Assembly: GCF_027533625.1 (NCBI RefSeq)
Contig: NZ_JAQAGZ010000001.1
Coordinates: 310,001-374,000, forward strand
Length of the DNA stretch: 64,000 nt
Source: Paenibacillus gyeongsangnamensis
GTDB taxonomy: Bacteria; Bacillota; Bacilli; Paenibacillales; NBRC-103111
Direction: 5' to 3'
Both the position numbers and the translations under genes were made by a program. Shown here one piece after another: positions 7,007 to 15,827 of this stretch. The notes below the pieces were generated by a model. It ran no database searches. It was not told where the DNA came from and saw nothing but the letters and a program-made list of their open reading frames with translations. How positions within the stretch are numbered: the first letter of the stretch is position 1; each line of letters begins with the position of its first letter.

Positions 7007-9853
7007 ATGAACCGGACATTACCTCGCAGTAATCCTATAAAGCGGCAGCTCAAGCATTTGTATTTTTTATTGGCTTTGCTTCTGCTGTTCGGCTCCATAC
7101 TGCCAGGCGGCAGGGTATGGGCCGACGACGTGGCGCCGGTCCCTGCGCCGGGTATTGCGCAAATCGCCGGAGGGCTCAGCCATACGGTGGCGCTTCGAAC
7201 GGACGGCACCGTATGGACTTGGGGCGACAATAGTCACGGCAAGCTGGGAAAGGTCCAGGTCCCGAGCCGATACTCACCTAACAAGGTCAATGAACTGAGC
7301 GATATTGTGGCGGTCGCCGCGGGAGCCAACCACTCGCTGGCGTTAAAGAAGGACGGTACGGTATGGGCCTGGGGACAAAATTCGGCGGGGCAAGTCGGCG
7401 ACGGAAGCAATGTCGACCGGATTACGCCCGTTCAGATTACGTCCTTGTCCAACATCGTCGCGATTGCCGCAGGCGTCAACCACTCCGTCGCGCTGGAGAA
7501 GGACGGCACCGTTTGGACCTGGGGGGATAACTCCAAAGGCCAGCTCGGCGATGGAACCTATGTCCTGCAATACAGTCCGAGGGTCGTGCCGGATTTGCCG
7601 CGGATCATCGGCATCGCTTCCGGAGCCTATCATGTACTGGCCATATCCCAGGATAGAACGGTTGTAGCTTGGGGCGATGACACGAACGGCCAGCTCGGCT
7701 ACGGGGCAAGCGGCGGGACGCTGAGCAGCAGGGTCTATGTGAACTTCCTGAGCGACATTAAGCAAGTGGCCGCAGGTCTCAATTTCTCGCTGGCCCTTAA
7801 GAACGACGGAACGGTTATGGCCTGGGGCTCGAATTATTACGGTCAGCTCGGATCGGGGAGCTCGGAGGACAGCAATAACCCCGTACCGGTTCTCGGCTTG
7901 ACCGACATCAGCTCGATTACTGCCGGAAACAACCATGCGGTTGCTCTAAAGAACGACGGAGATGTGTATACCTTTGGCCTGAATAACTTCGGTCAGCTCG
8001 GAAGAGGCAGTCTGCAAAACAGCGCAGTTTTCACCAAAGCTTCCGGTTTGAACCAGGCTCAAGCGGTCGGTGCGGGACCGTTCCAGAGCTATGCGGTCCG
8101 TTCGGACGGCACGGTTTGGAGCTGGGGCAACAACACCATGGGACAGCTGGGTGACGGCACCACCACGAACCGGATCCTTCCGGCCGTGATCCCGAACTTT
8201 AGCTTGACGGCTCCCGCTTCGGACAGCGGAAGCAACTCGACCGGCGGCGATCCGTCTTTTAGCAATACTGCTATGGAGCTTCCAATTTCTTCAGGAGACA
8301 GCTTCAATCTGCTATTGAAGAACGGCAAGGTATGGTCGTGGGGCGACGGTACCTATGGACAGCTTGGGACCGGCAAGAATGCATTCAAGAATACGCCAAG
8401 CGCGATCGACGGCCTCACTGATGTTGCGGCACTGGCGGCCGGGGCCAATCATGCGGTCGTTTTGAAGAAAGATGGAACCGTATGGTCCTGGGGGCAAAAT
8501 CAGTTCGGCCAGCTGATGGACCAGACGACGACGGGGAAAAATGTTCCCGCGCCGGTTCCGTCGCTGAAAGATGTAACCGCTGTGGCCGCAGGAGCCAATT
8601 TCACTCTGGTACTGAAAAAGGACGGCACGGTATGGGCCGCCGGCGACAACACATACGGGCAGCTGGCCGACGGCACCTCGGACAGCAAGTCGGCTCCGCA
8701 GCAGATCAGCGGTCTGCCGCAAATTAAAGCCATTGCGGCGGGAACCTATTATGCTCTGGCGCTTGCTGCCGACGGCACCGTGTGGGCATGGGGCGATAAT
8801 AGCAGCGGCCAGCTGGGCGACGGCACCGTGGCTCCGCGCCGCAATGCCGTGAACCTATCCGGCTTAAATGGGGTGAAAGCCATCGCCGCCGGCCGGGGTC
8901 ACTCGCTCGCATTGAAAGCCGACGGGACCGTCTGGACATGGGGCTACAACGCCTTCGGCCAGCTGGGCGACGGCAGCACGACCAACCGCACCGCGCCTGT
9001 GCAGGTCATGGATCTGCCGCAAGTCGTGTCCATTGCCGCCGGTTCTTATCATTCCCTGGCATTGAAGTCCGACGGGACGGTCTGGGCTTGGGGTTACAAC
9101 GTATTCAATCAAGTCGGGGACGATTCGACGGTCAATCGCTCCAAGCCGGTCCAGGCCAAAGGATTGTCCGGCATCAGCTATATCAGCGCAGGAGCGTATC
9201 ATTCGGCGGCATTCGCTTCGAACGGCACGGTATGGACCTGGGGGAGCAACCTGCTCGGACAGCTCGGCGACGGAGGCTATAAGAACCGTACGGTCCCCGG
9301 CATCGTGAGCGGGTTCCGGCCCGTCATGACGGATTTGGCCGGACACTGGGCTCAGGGTATCATCGCGGCAGCATTGGAGAAAGGGTATGTGGACGGCTAC
9401 GAGGACGGTACGTTCCGTCCGGACCTTCCGATTACCCGGGCTGAGCTCGCGAAGCTTACGGCGGCGGCGCTTCGTCTGCCGACACCTAATGCGGCTTCCG
9501 GCGAGCCTTGGTATCAGCCTTATGTTTCGGCGTTGACGGTTGCCGGCTTGTACGGGGCGAACGACGGTGGAAGCGATTGGAACGCGCCGGCGACTCGCAG
9601 CGACATTGCGCTGCTTGCCGCTCGCGCGATAACCAAGGAGTTGCAGGGGCCAGGAGTCACGGTGGACAAATCGTATGCGATGCAAATCGCCGTGAAGAAG
9701 GGAGTGCTGCAAGGACTCTCGGGAGGACAGCTGGCTCCGGATGAAACGACGACGCGTGCGCAGTCGGTTACACTTGTGGAACGAATCTTGTCCGTTAATT
9801 CCGGCGTTACGCTGCAGCCGGATCCCGATGCGCTGAAGCAGCTCGGACTATAA
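7007..9853 (+). CDS. Secreted RCC1-repeat beta-propeller protein with C-terminal SLH domains
   Basis: A 948-residue surface protein. The signal peptide ends near VWADD. About fourteen RCC1/BNR-type repeats (pattern SLALKxDGTVWxWGxNxxGQLGDG) form two tandem propellers, separated by a Ser/Gly/Asn linker near 8205-8265. From about residue 777 three SLH-like domains follow (DLAGHWAQ...ITRAELAKL being the clearest), which bind pyruvylated wall polymer. ATG 7007 is preferred because GGAGGAG (6991-6997) lies 9 bases upstream; the in-frame ATG at 6989 overlaps that site. It begins 48 bases after the RND pump gene with no terminator between, so it is probably the third gene of that operon. Its ligand is unknown. 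Confidence 0.9.
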   Translation: MNRTLPRSNPIKRQLKHLYFLLALLLLFGSILPGGRVWADDVAPVPAPGIAQIAGGLSHTVALRTDGTVWTWGDNSHGKLGKVQVPSRYSPNKVNELSDIVAVAAGANHSLALKKDGTVWAWGQNSAGQVGDGSNVDRITPVQITSLSNIVAIAAGVNHSVALEKDGTVWTWGDNSKGQLGDGTYVLQYSPRVVPDLPRIIGIASGAYHVLAISQDRTVVAWGDDTNGQLGYGASGGTLSSRVYVNFLSDIKQVAAGLNFSLALKNDGTVMAWGSNYYGQLGSGSSEDSNNPVPVLGLTDISSITAGNNHAVALKNDGDVYTFGLNNFGQLGRGSLQNSAVFTKASGLNQAQAVGAGPFQSYAVRSDGTVWSWGNNTMGQLGDGTTTNRILPAVIPNFSLTAPASDSGSNSTGGDPSFSNTAMELPISSGDSFNLLLKNGKVWSWGDGTYGQLGTGKNAFKNTPSAIDGLTDVAALAAGANHAVVLKKDGTVWSWGQNQFGQLMDQTTTGKNVPAPVPSLKDVTAVAAGANFTLVLKKDGTVWAAGDNTYGQLADGTSDSKSAPQQISGLPQIKAIAAGTYYALALAADGTVWAWGDNSSGQLGDGTVAPRRNAVNLSGLNGVKAIAAGRGHSLALKADGTVWTWGYNAFGQLGDGSTTNRTAPVQVMDLPQVVSIAAGSYHSLALKSDGTVWAWGYNVFNQVGDDSTVNRSKPVQAKGLSGISYISAGAYHSAAFASNGTVWTWGSNLLGQLGDGGYKNRTVPGIVSGFRPVMTDLAGHWAQGIIAAALEKGYVDGYEDGTFRPDLPITRAELAKLTAAALRLPTPNAASGEPWYQPYVSALTVAGLYGANDGGSDWNAPATRSDIALLAARAITKELQGPGVTVDKSYAMQIAVKKGVLQGLSGGQLAPDETTTRAQSVTLVERILSVNSGVTLQPDPDALKQLGL

Positions 9854-9871
9854 GCTTCTTCTTATTCGAAC

Positions 9872-9913
9872 CGCACCCGTAATTCCGCTGTGAATTGCAG
9901 GGTGCGTTTTTTT
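9872..9913 (+). terminator. Terminator after the RCC1-SLH gene
   Basis: CGCACCC (9872-9878) pairs with GGGTGCG (9900-9906); inside, AATTC and GAATT extend the stem. Seven Ts follow. Confidence 0.88.
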
Positions 9914-10053
9914 GCCGTCTCCGGCATATACGACGCAAAAAACCTAGCGGTGATTCGCCAGGCTCCTTCCCGGGTGGGATACTCCGCCAAGATCCCCCGG
10001 AATGAATGAATGGAAGAAGATAGGCGGATACACATGCCGTTTGCCGCGGTGGG

Positions 10054-10062
10054 CATATGATA
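10054..10062 (+). promoter_or_regulatory. Possible sigma-K/sigma-E type -10 element
   Basis: CATATGATA matches the mother-cell sigma-K -10 consensus CATAnnnTA exactly and sits 42 bases before a YjcZ-like sporulation-type small gene. No clear -35 is visible, so this is suggestive only. Confidence 0.35.
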
Positions 10063-10103
10063 ACGTAGCGAAAACCCATCCTACACGGACAGGAGCTACA
10101 ACC

Positions 10104-10181
10104 ATGCATAAACATGACGCCGTGGTGCTCATCCTGGTACTCTTCATTTTACTGCTGATAGCAGCGCTGCTACTGATCTAA
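10104..10181 (+). CDS. YjcZ-like small membrane protein (25 aa)
   Basis: The product is 25 residues: an MHKHDAVVL start and a single hydrophobic helix LILVLFILLLIAALLLI. It resembles the short YjcZ/YczN-type sporulation peptides of Bacillus, which have a short polar start and a VLFILL core. The ATG has AGGAG (10091-10095) 8 bases upstream, and a strong terminator follows the stop. A sigma-K-like -10 upstream agrees with mother-cell expression. The lack of the usual Tyr/Gly-rich start leaves family membership tentative. Confidence 0.6.
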   Translation: MHKHDAVVLILVLFILLLIAALLLI

Positions 10182-10203
10182 TTGCATAGCTTTTTGTACA
10201 TCG

Positions 10204-10245
10204 GAAACAGCCGGGACCTCTTGCGGGAACCCGGCTGTTTCTTTG
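10204..10245 (+). terminator. Terminator after the YjcZ-like gene
   Basis: A 12-bp perfect stem (GAAACAGCCGGG at 10204-10215 with CCCGGCTGTTTC at 10230-10241) followed by TTTGT. The T tract is short, but the stem is strong and correctly placed. Confidence 0.75.
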
Positions 10246-10266
10246 TACCTAGTGGGGTGCAGCGGA

Positions 10267-10473
10267 TTAGAAACCTTTATATTGCGGTTCTTCGTTCTCC
10301 AGCTGCGTCACGCGCGCGTTGACTTGATTCACGATTTGCTGCGTTTGATTGGCGCAATCCTGGAACAGCTTTTTCGCTTCTTGGTTTTGCGTTCCAAGTG
10401 CGAAGGTTTCTAGGCTGGCTTGAGCGCTTTTTAGTGATGCCAGCGTCGTTTTTACTTGGGATGCTACGGTCAT
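10267..10473 (-). CDS. DUF1657 small protein, spore-cluster associated
   Basis: The product has 68 residues and no membrane segment; it is helical and Gln-rich (MTVASQVKTTLASLKSAQ...). DUF1657 proteins are known companions of spoVA-type operons in Bacillus and Paenibacillus, and their biochemical role is unknown. ATG 10473 follows a GGAGGT site (10486-10481); the longer open frame upstream to 10782 runs into the divergent gene and is not credible. It is divergent from the DUF421-spoVA operon. Its sequence is clearly related to the C-terminal 50 residues of the DUF421 protein, so the locus carries this domain twice. Confidence 0.85.
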   Translation of the reverse strand: MTVASQVKTTLASLKSAQASLETFALGTQNQEAKKLFQDCANQTQQIVNQVNARVTQLENEEPQYKGF

Positions 10474-10611
10474 GTCTCTCACCTCCATGAAGTAATGTGC
10501 TTCAAAACGGACCGTGTCATAAGTGTAAAAAATAACCAAAAATAACGAAGCACGGTTTGACAAATAATCTAATTGTTGCGTAAGCGAGATGATTTGCAAA
10601 GGAGAGAAAAC

Positions 10612-11469
10612 ATGGATTGGATGCAAGTGGTTTTCAAATCGCTGGGCGCCGTGGCGATGCTGTTTCTGATCACAAGAATATTGGGGAAAAAACAAATCTC
10701 CCAGCTGACCTTTTTCGAATATATTACAGGAATTACGCTCGGAGAAGTGGCGGGCTTTATTTCGACGGATATGGAAGCCCACTATATCAACGGAGTGGCG
10801 GCGCTGATCGTTTGGTTTCTTGTCCCTTACTCTCTGGAGCTGCTCACCCTGAAGAGCAAGCGGCTCAGGGAATGGTTCGAGGGCAAGGGTACTGTCATGA
10901 TCAAGGAAGGCAAAGTGCTCGAGGATAATTTGAAAAAAGAACGGTATACTGCCGACGAGCTATTGGAGCAGCTGCGCACGAAGAGCGTATTCAACGTAGC
11001 GGACGTGGAGTTCGCCATACTCGAGGCGAGCGGCGAGCTGAACGTTCTGCTCAAGAAAGACAATCAGCCGCTGACGGCGAAGCATCTCGGCATTCAGGTC
11101 GCTCCGGAGCGGGAATCCCAGGCCGTCATTATCGACGGCAACCTTATGGACGAGCCGCTGGCCACGGCGGGCCTCAGCCGGGAATGGCTTTTCACCGAGT
11201 TGGAGAAAATAGGCGTTACCTTGGAGAATGTGTTCATCGGCCAGGTTGATTCCTACGGGCAGCTGTACATCGACGTGTACAACGATATGCTGCAGCTTCC
11301 GCAGCCTTCCGTGAAGCAGCTTCTCATGGCCACGCTAAAGAAATGCGAAGCGGACCTGGCCTTGTTCGGGCTCTCGACGAAGAACGAAGACGCCAAACGG
11401 ATGTATGAAGGGTGTGCCGAGCAGATGGGCCGGGTCGTGGAGACGATGACTCCGATCCTGAAGCGATAG
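10612..11469 (+). CDS. DUF421 (YetF-like) membrane protein with C-terminal DUF1657-like domain
   Basis: A 285-residue protein with three N-terminal membrane helices (about residues 5-80, including FFEYITGITLGEVAGF, the DUF421 hallmark) and the cytoplasmic YetF domain (KSVFNVADVEFAILEASGELNVL). From about residue 235 to the end it matches the DUF1657 protein encoded divergently at 10473 (shared pattern ATLKKCEADLALFGLSTKNEDAK versus ASLKSAQASLETFALGTQNQEAK). ATG 10612 follows AAAGGAGAG by 5 bases. It heads the spoVA-type operon. YetF proteins are linked to spore membranes and, in YetF itself, to germination; mechanism unknown. Confidence 0.85.
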   Translation: MDWMQVVFKSLGAVAMLFLITRILGKKQISQLTFFEYITGITLGEVAGFISTDMEAHYINGVAALIVWFLVPYSLELLTLKSKRLREWFEGKGTVMIKEGKVLEDNLKKERYTADELLEQLRTKSVFNVADVEFAILEASGELNVLLKKDNQPLTAKHLGIQVAPERESQAVIIDGNLMDEPLATAGLSREWLFTELEKIGVTLENVFIGQVDSYGQLYIDVYNDMLQLPQPSVKQLLMATLKKCEADLALFGLSTKNEDAKRMYEGCAEQMGRVVETMTPILKR

Positions 11470-11504
11470 CGGGCCTTGCGAACGAATCTGAAGGAGGAAC
11501 TCCC

Positions 11505-11984
11505 ATGTCAACGAAATCGAAGATGAAGAACCTCACGTGGACCCAGCAGGAATACCAAGAGTTTGCGAAGCAGAGGGAGCCCGCCAGACCTCTATTCAAA
11601 AATTGCATCCGCGCTTTCCTTGTTGGCGGATTCATATGCCTGATCGGACAAGGGCTCATGGAGCTGTTCATCCATGTGTTCGGATTTACTCAGAAGACGG
11701 CGGGCAATCCGACGGTGGCGGTGCTGATCCTCCTCTCGGTCGTGCTCACCTGCTTCGGGGTCTATGACAAAATCGCCCAATGGGCGGGTGCCGGCTCCGC
11801 CGTCCCGGTCACCGGCTTTGCGAACTCGATGTGTTCCACCGCGCTCGAGCATAAAAGCGAGGGCTACGTGCTCGGCGTCGGCGGCAACATGTTCAAGCTG
11901 GCCGGCTCGGTCATCGTGTTCGGAACAGTCGCGGCGTTCATCATCGGCATCATTCACCTTCTCCTCGGAACGGGGGCGAAGTAA
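11505..11984 (+). CDS. spoVAC: Stage V sporulation protein AC (SpoVAC)
   Basis: A 159-residue integral membrane protein, part of the SpoVA channel in the spore inner membrane that imports dipicolinic acid into the forespore and releases it at germination; SpoVAC is reported to act as a mechanosensitive channel. Four or five hydrophobic segments are visible, with the conserved patch AGAGSAVPVTGFANSM near residues 98-113. The charged N-terminus is typical. ATG 11505 follows AAGGAGG (11491-11497) by 7 bases. It starts 35 bases after the DUF421 gene and is followed 3 bases after its stop by spoVAD. Confidence 0.93.
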   Translation: MSTKSKMKNLTWTQQEYQEFAKQREPARPLFKNCIRAFLVGGFICLIGQGLMELFIHVFGFTQKTAGNPTVAVLILLSVVLTCFGVYDKIAQWAGAGSAVPVTGFANSMCSTALEHKSEGYVLGVGGNMFKLAGSVIVFGTVAAFIIGIIHLLLGTGAK

Positions 11985-11987
11985 AGA

Positions 11988-13001
11988 ATGCTGCAGGGAA
12001 GCCAAAGCTGGAAATTTAACAAGCGTCCGGTCATCATCGGGACGGCGACGATCGTAGGTCCGGACGAAGGGCACGGGCCGCTCGGCAACGAATTCGACAT
12101 CGTCCATGCCGACACCTTGATCGGTCAGGACAGCTGGGAGAAGGCCGAGAAGAAGATGCTGGAGGAAGCGGCCAAGCTGGCCGTGGAAAATGCGAAGCTG
12201 ACGAAGGAAAAAATCCAATTCTACGTCGGCGGCGATCTCATGAATCAGATCATCAGCAACAGCTTCGCGGTCAAAACGATGCAGACGCCGTACCTCGGCA
12301 TCTTCGGCGCCTGCTCGACCTCCATGGAAGGGCTGGCGCTGGCATCGCTCATCGTGGAGTCCGGATACGGCCACAACGTCATGGCCGGTACTTGCAGCCA
12401 CAACAGCACCGCGGAGAAGCAGTTCCGGTATCCGACCGAGTACGGCTCGCAGAAGCCCCCTACGGCGCAGTATACGGTGACGGGAGCCGCCGCGGCGGTC
12501 GTGTCCAATCACGGCCACGGACCCGTCGTAACCGGAGCTACGATCGGCCGCGTCGTGGACATGGGCATCAAGGACCCGTTCAATATGGGGGCGGCGATGG
12601 CTCCGGCGGCGGTCGATACGCTGCAGGCGCATTTTCGGGATTTTGCCCGGGAGCCCGGTTATTATGATCTGATCGTGACCGGCGACCTTGCCAAGGTCGG
12701 GTATGGCATCGCCTGCGATTTGCTAGAGAAGCACAAGGTGCCTATGAACCAAACGACGTACTATGATTGCGGACTGATGATTTACGATTTGGAGAAGCAA
12801 AACGTCCAAGCCGGCGGCAGCGGCTGCGGGTGCTCCGCAACCGTCACCTACGGGCATATCCTGAAACGGATCAAAAAAGGCGAACTGAAGCGGGTGCTGG
12901 TCGTAGCTACGGGAGCGCTGCTGTCCCCTCTGTCGTTCCAGCAAGGGGAGAGCATTCCGGGCATCGCCCACGCCGTCGCCATTGAAAGCGGGGTGCACTA
13001 A
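11988..13001 (+). CDS. spoVAD: Stage V sporulation protein AD (SpoVAD)
   Basis: A 337-residue protein with a thiolase-like fold; SpoVAD is the peripheral inner-membrane subunit that binds DPA directly. Family features visible are the opening [22 protein letters not shown], the [14 protein letters not shown] segment in place of a thiolase active site, and the C-terminal [22 protein letters not shown]. The start ATG lies 3 bases after the spoVAC stop with only a weak purine-rich site, so translation is probably coupled. Length and motifs are normal for the family. Confidence 0.95.
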   Translation: MLQGSQSWKFNKRPVIIGTATIVGPDEGHGPLGNEFDIVHADTLIGQDSWEKAEKKMLEEAAKLAVENAKLTKEKIQFYVGGDLMNQIISNSFAVKTMQTPYLGIFGACSTSMEGLALASLIVESGYGHNVMAGTCSHNSTAEKQFRYPTEYGSQKPPTAQYTVTGAAAAVVSNHGHGPVVTGATIGRVVDMGIKDPFNMGAAMAPAAVDTLQAHFRDFAREPGYYDLIVTGDLAKVGYGIACDLLEKHKVPMNQTTYYDCGLMIYDLEKQNVQAGGSGCGCSATVTYGHILKRIKKGELKRVLVVATGALLSPLSFQQGESIPGIAHAVAIESGVH

Positions 13002-13003
13002 CC

Positions 13004-13378
13004 ATGAATTGGATGCAGTTTATATGGGCCTTCGTGATCGGCGGAGCGATCTGCGTCGTCGGGCAGCTGATGATCGACGTCATGCGGATGACTCCCGCGC
13101 ATACGATGAGCGCGCTGGTCGTTGCCGGAGCCGTTGTCGACGGTATCGTCATCGGCAATAAAAGCCTGTACGACCGGTTTATCGAATTCGCCGGCGCGGG
13201 AGCGACCGTACCTATCACGAGCTTCGGCAACTCGCTCGTGCACGGCGCTCTGGGCGAGCTGAAGCATCACGGGGCGATCGGCATCATCACCGGGATTTTC
13301 GAGGTGACGAGCGCGGGCATTTCGGCAGCGATCATCTTCTCGTTTCTCGCCGCTCTCGTTTTCAAGCCGCAAGGCTGA
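13004..13378 (+). CDS. spoVAE: Stage V sporulation protein AE, SpoVAEb type
   Basis: A 124-residue membrane protein with four hydrophobic segments and the motif [20 protein letters not shown], parallel to the one in SpoVAC. It completes a minimal C-D-Eb set as found in spoVA2mob-type operons, which lack spoVAA, AB, AF and the soluble AEa. It begins 2 bases after spoVAD and is followed by a strong terminator, so it ends the operon. Confidence 0.92.
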   Translation: MNWMQFIWAFVIGGAICVVGQLMIDVMRMTPAHTMSALVVAGAVVDGIVIGNKSLYDRFIEFAGAGATVPITSFGNSLVHGALGELKHHGAIGIITGIFEVTSAGISAAIIFSFLAALVFKPQG

Positions 13379-13398
13379 CGGTCACAGTTTGGAATCAG

Positions 13399-13431
13399 AA
13401 GCTTCAAGCCCGAGCGGCTTGAAGCTTTTTT
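13399..13431 (+). terminator. Terminator of the spoVA-type operon
   Basis: A 12-bp perfect stem (AAGCTTCAAGCC with GGCTTGAAGCTT, 13416-13427), loop CGAGC, then a T run to 13431. Confidence 0.9.
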
Positions 13432-13464
13432 GCATTTTTCCCCTGGAATGTGGTTTTTTACAAA

Positions 13465-13481
13465 CAAATTCGGAGAATTTG
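13465..13481. repeat. Perfect palindrome upstream of moxR
   Basis: CAAATTC-GGA-GAATTTG (7-3-7), in the 170-base region before the MoxR gene. It could be an operator or a small hairpin. No confident promoter was identified nearby. Confidence 0.35.
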
Positions 13482-13618
13482 CATGTATACGGCGTTTTTT
13501 AAATCTTGTAAAATGTAGGATAAGCTTCTTTTTCATTCTAAGCAGTGGATCGAACGTTTTACCCCTCTTTTAGCATATAGGATGAGCTGTATTTTTTACT
13601 TCAAGGAGGATCAGGAAG

Positions 13619-14578
13619 ATGGAGACAATGACCAAGGACCACGCTCCCGCGCTCAAGCGGATTCAAGCCAATTTGGAATCTTGCATCCTTGGCAAGACCG
13701 ATGAAATCATGCTGCTCTTGACCGCCATGCTGGCCGGGGGACACGTGCTGCTGGAGGATGTTCCAGGTACAGGCAAGACGGTGCTGATCAAGGCGCTTGC
13801 CAAATCGATCAGCGGTCAATTCCGCCGTATTCAGTGTAATCCCGACCTGCTGCCGACCGATATTACCGGCGTGTCCATCTATCATCCGAAGGATGAAGTG
13901 TTTCTGTTCCGTCCGGGTCCGATCATGACGAATATTCTGCTGGCGGACGAAATCAACCGCGCCACGACCAAGACGCAGTCCGCTCTGCTCGAAGCGATGG
14001 AAGAACGGCAAATCACGGTGGACGGTGGGACGCACGATTTGCCGCGCCCGTTTCTGCTGCTCGCCACGCAGAATCCCATTGATTTTGAAGGAACGTACAT
14101 GCTGCCGGAGGCGCAGCTGGACCGGTTCATGATGAAATTCAGCCTTGGCTATCCGGATGAGCAGACCGAGACCCGCATGGTCGTCTCCCAGAGCGTTGCG
14201 CATCCACTCGACTCCTTGGAGCCGGTGGCGGACGTCGGGCAGATTCTGGAGATGCAGGCGCAGGCGAAGCAGGTGCATCTCGAGGAAGCGGTAGCCGAAT
14301 ATTTGGTAACGATTACGCGGATGACGAGAGAGCATCCCGCGATTTACCTCGGAGCGAGCCCGCGCGCGACGCTGGCACTCGTGCAAGCCGCCAAAGCCTA
14401 CGCTCTTCTGCAGCAGCGAGACTATGTCATTCCGGACGACGTGAAGTTTCTGGCGCCTTACGTGCTTGGACACCGGATTCTTCTTCAGGCGGAAGCGCGC
14501 ATGGAAGGCGCCACGGTTCTTTCCGTGCTGGAGTCGGTATTCGGACGGGTGAAAGTCCCGGTACGTTGGGAGAAGTGA
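13619..14578 (+). CDS. MoxR-family AAA+ ATPase
   Basis: A 319-residue MoxR ATPase with Walker A EDVPGTGKT (46-54), Walker B LLADE (107-111) and the family signature QNPIDFEGTYMLPEAQLDRF. MoxR proteins act as chaperones or remodelers for partners encoded alongside, typically DUF58/VWA and transglutaminase-like proteins, exactly the arrangement here. ATG 13619 follows AAGGAGG by about 8 bases. The DUF58 gene starts 4 bases after its stop. Confidence 0.93.
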   Translation: METMTKDHAPALKRIQANLESCILGKTDEIMLLLTAMLAGGHVLLEDVPGTGKTVLIKALAKSISGQFRRIQCNPDLLPTDITGVSIYHPKDEVFLFRPGPIMTNILLADEINRATTKTQSALLEAMEERQITVDGGTHDLPRPFLLLATQNPIDFEGTYMLPEAQLDRFMMKFSLGYPDEQTETRMVVSQSVAHPLDSLEPVADVGQILEMQAQAKQVHLEEAVAEYLVTITRMTREHPAIYLGASPRATLALVQAAKAYALLQQRDYVIPDDVKFLAPYVLGHRILLQAEARMEGATVLSVLESVFGRVKVPVRWEK

Positions 14579-14582
14579 GCCC

Positions 14583-15827
14583 ATGAGAACTTCCTTCGCC
14601 CACAAGCTGGCGGACCGTCCCCGGTTCAGCCGAAAGTTCTGGGCTGTGGCTGCAGCCTTTGTCGGCAGCCTCGGATTTCTACTGTTCCAGGGCGGGAAGC
14701 TGGCCTTAATGCTCTTCGTCATCATTTCGATTCTTAATATTTATTTGCTGCTCGGGCAGTGGAGCGGCATCAAGCGGACCCAGGGCGTCCGCAGTCTGAC
14801 GAATACGGAATTCGGGGCGACGCTGGAAGCGGGGGGCTCGCTCGGCGTTAAGATTCAGCTTCAGATTCCCGGCTTCTGGCCGATGCCTTACGTTTTCGTA
14901 CAGGACCATTTGCTTCATAAGAACGGACACGAGCTCACGTTCGAGGCGACGCTCGTGCCGGATTGGCGGCGGCGCGGAGTATGGGAATACAAGACGCCGG
15001 CGCTCCGCCGGGGCCACTACTCGTTCGGCCGCACGGAATGTGTAACGGAGGATATATTCGGACTGTTCGAGCACCGCGGCGAGCTGGATCTTCCGCAGAG
15101 CATCGCCGTACTCCCGAAGACCGTTCCGATCAAGGAATGGAAGCAGTTTCATCAGATGATGAAGGGGACGAACCATCATTCCACCACGACCCGCGCCGTG
15201 CGGGAGACCACGCAAATCAACGGGGTGCGCGAGTATATTTACGGGGACCGGATTTCGCGAATTCACTGGAACGCTACGGCCAAGACGGGAAAGTGGAAAT
15301 CCAAGGAGTTCGAACGGGAATCGCTGCCGAAATCTTATCTGATGATCGACCGGCACAAGCGCGCTTACGAGGACCCGGAAGAATTTGAGCTGACGGTGTC
15401 CGTAGTGGCTTCGCTCTTTCAATACGGCGCGAGCCGAAGCCTCTCGCTCGGCTTGATTTCGAGCGGAGCGGCATCGGTGTATTTTGAGCCGAATAAGGCC
15501 CAGGCGCAGCAAAAAGCCGTCCAGCGGCATTTTATCGATGTGGAGGCGGACGGGGCTTACAGCATCCGGCAGGTGCTGAAGGAGAAAGTGCAGATGATGG
15601 TGCCGGGCAGCTTCGTCGGGCTGATCAGTCCGGTGAGCGGCGAGCCTATGCTTCAGGTTCTCCTCTGGCTGAAGCAGCAGCACCTGAACCCGTGCCATTT
15701 CTGGGTCAGCTCGAATAACGTACAGAAGGAAGCATGGCTGAAGCAGCTCCAATCGCGAGGCATTGCCGGATATGCCATCAGCGGTTTGGCCGAGCTGCCG
15801 GTCTTGCTCGGAGGGAGGAACGTATGA
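14583..15827 (+). CDS. DUF58 domain protein (YeaD-like)
   Basis: A 414-residue protein with two N-terminal membrane helices (about 22-60), an extracytoplasmic or cytoplasmic beta-rich segment, and the DUF58 core with YGDRISRIHWNATAKTG, the family hallmark, near residues 220-236. It lies between the MoxR and transglutaminase genes. Such triads are widespread, and their substrate in Bacillota is not established; a role in cell-envelope protein maturation is inferred. The stop overlaps the next start as ATGA. Confidence 0.9.
   Translation: MRTSFAHKLADRPRFSRKFWAVAAAFVGSLGFLLFQGGKLALMLFVIISILNIYLLLGQWSGIKRTQGVRSLTNTEFGATLEAGGSLGVKIQLQIPGFWPMPYVFVQDHLLHKNGHELTFEATLVPDWRRRGVWEYKTPALRRGHYSFGRTECVTEDIFGLFEHRGELDLPQSIAVLPKTVPIKEWKQFHQMMKGTNHHSTTTRAVRETTQINGVREYIYGDRISRIHWNATAKTGKWKSKEFERESLPKSYLMIDRHKRAYEDPEEFELTVSVVASLFQYGASRSLSLGLISSGAASVYFEPNKAQAQQKAVQRHFIDVEADGAYSIRQVLKEKVQMMVPGSFVGLISPVSGEPMLQVLLWLKQQHLNPCHFWVSSNNVQKEAWLKQLQSRGIAGYAISGLAELPVLLGGRNV

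Noticed and set aside
9807..10115. Minus-strand frames over the terminator and YjcZ-like gene
   Set aside because: They cross a strong terminator and the plus-strand small gene, and have no ribosome sites.
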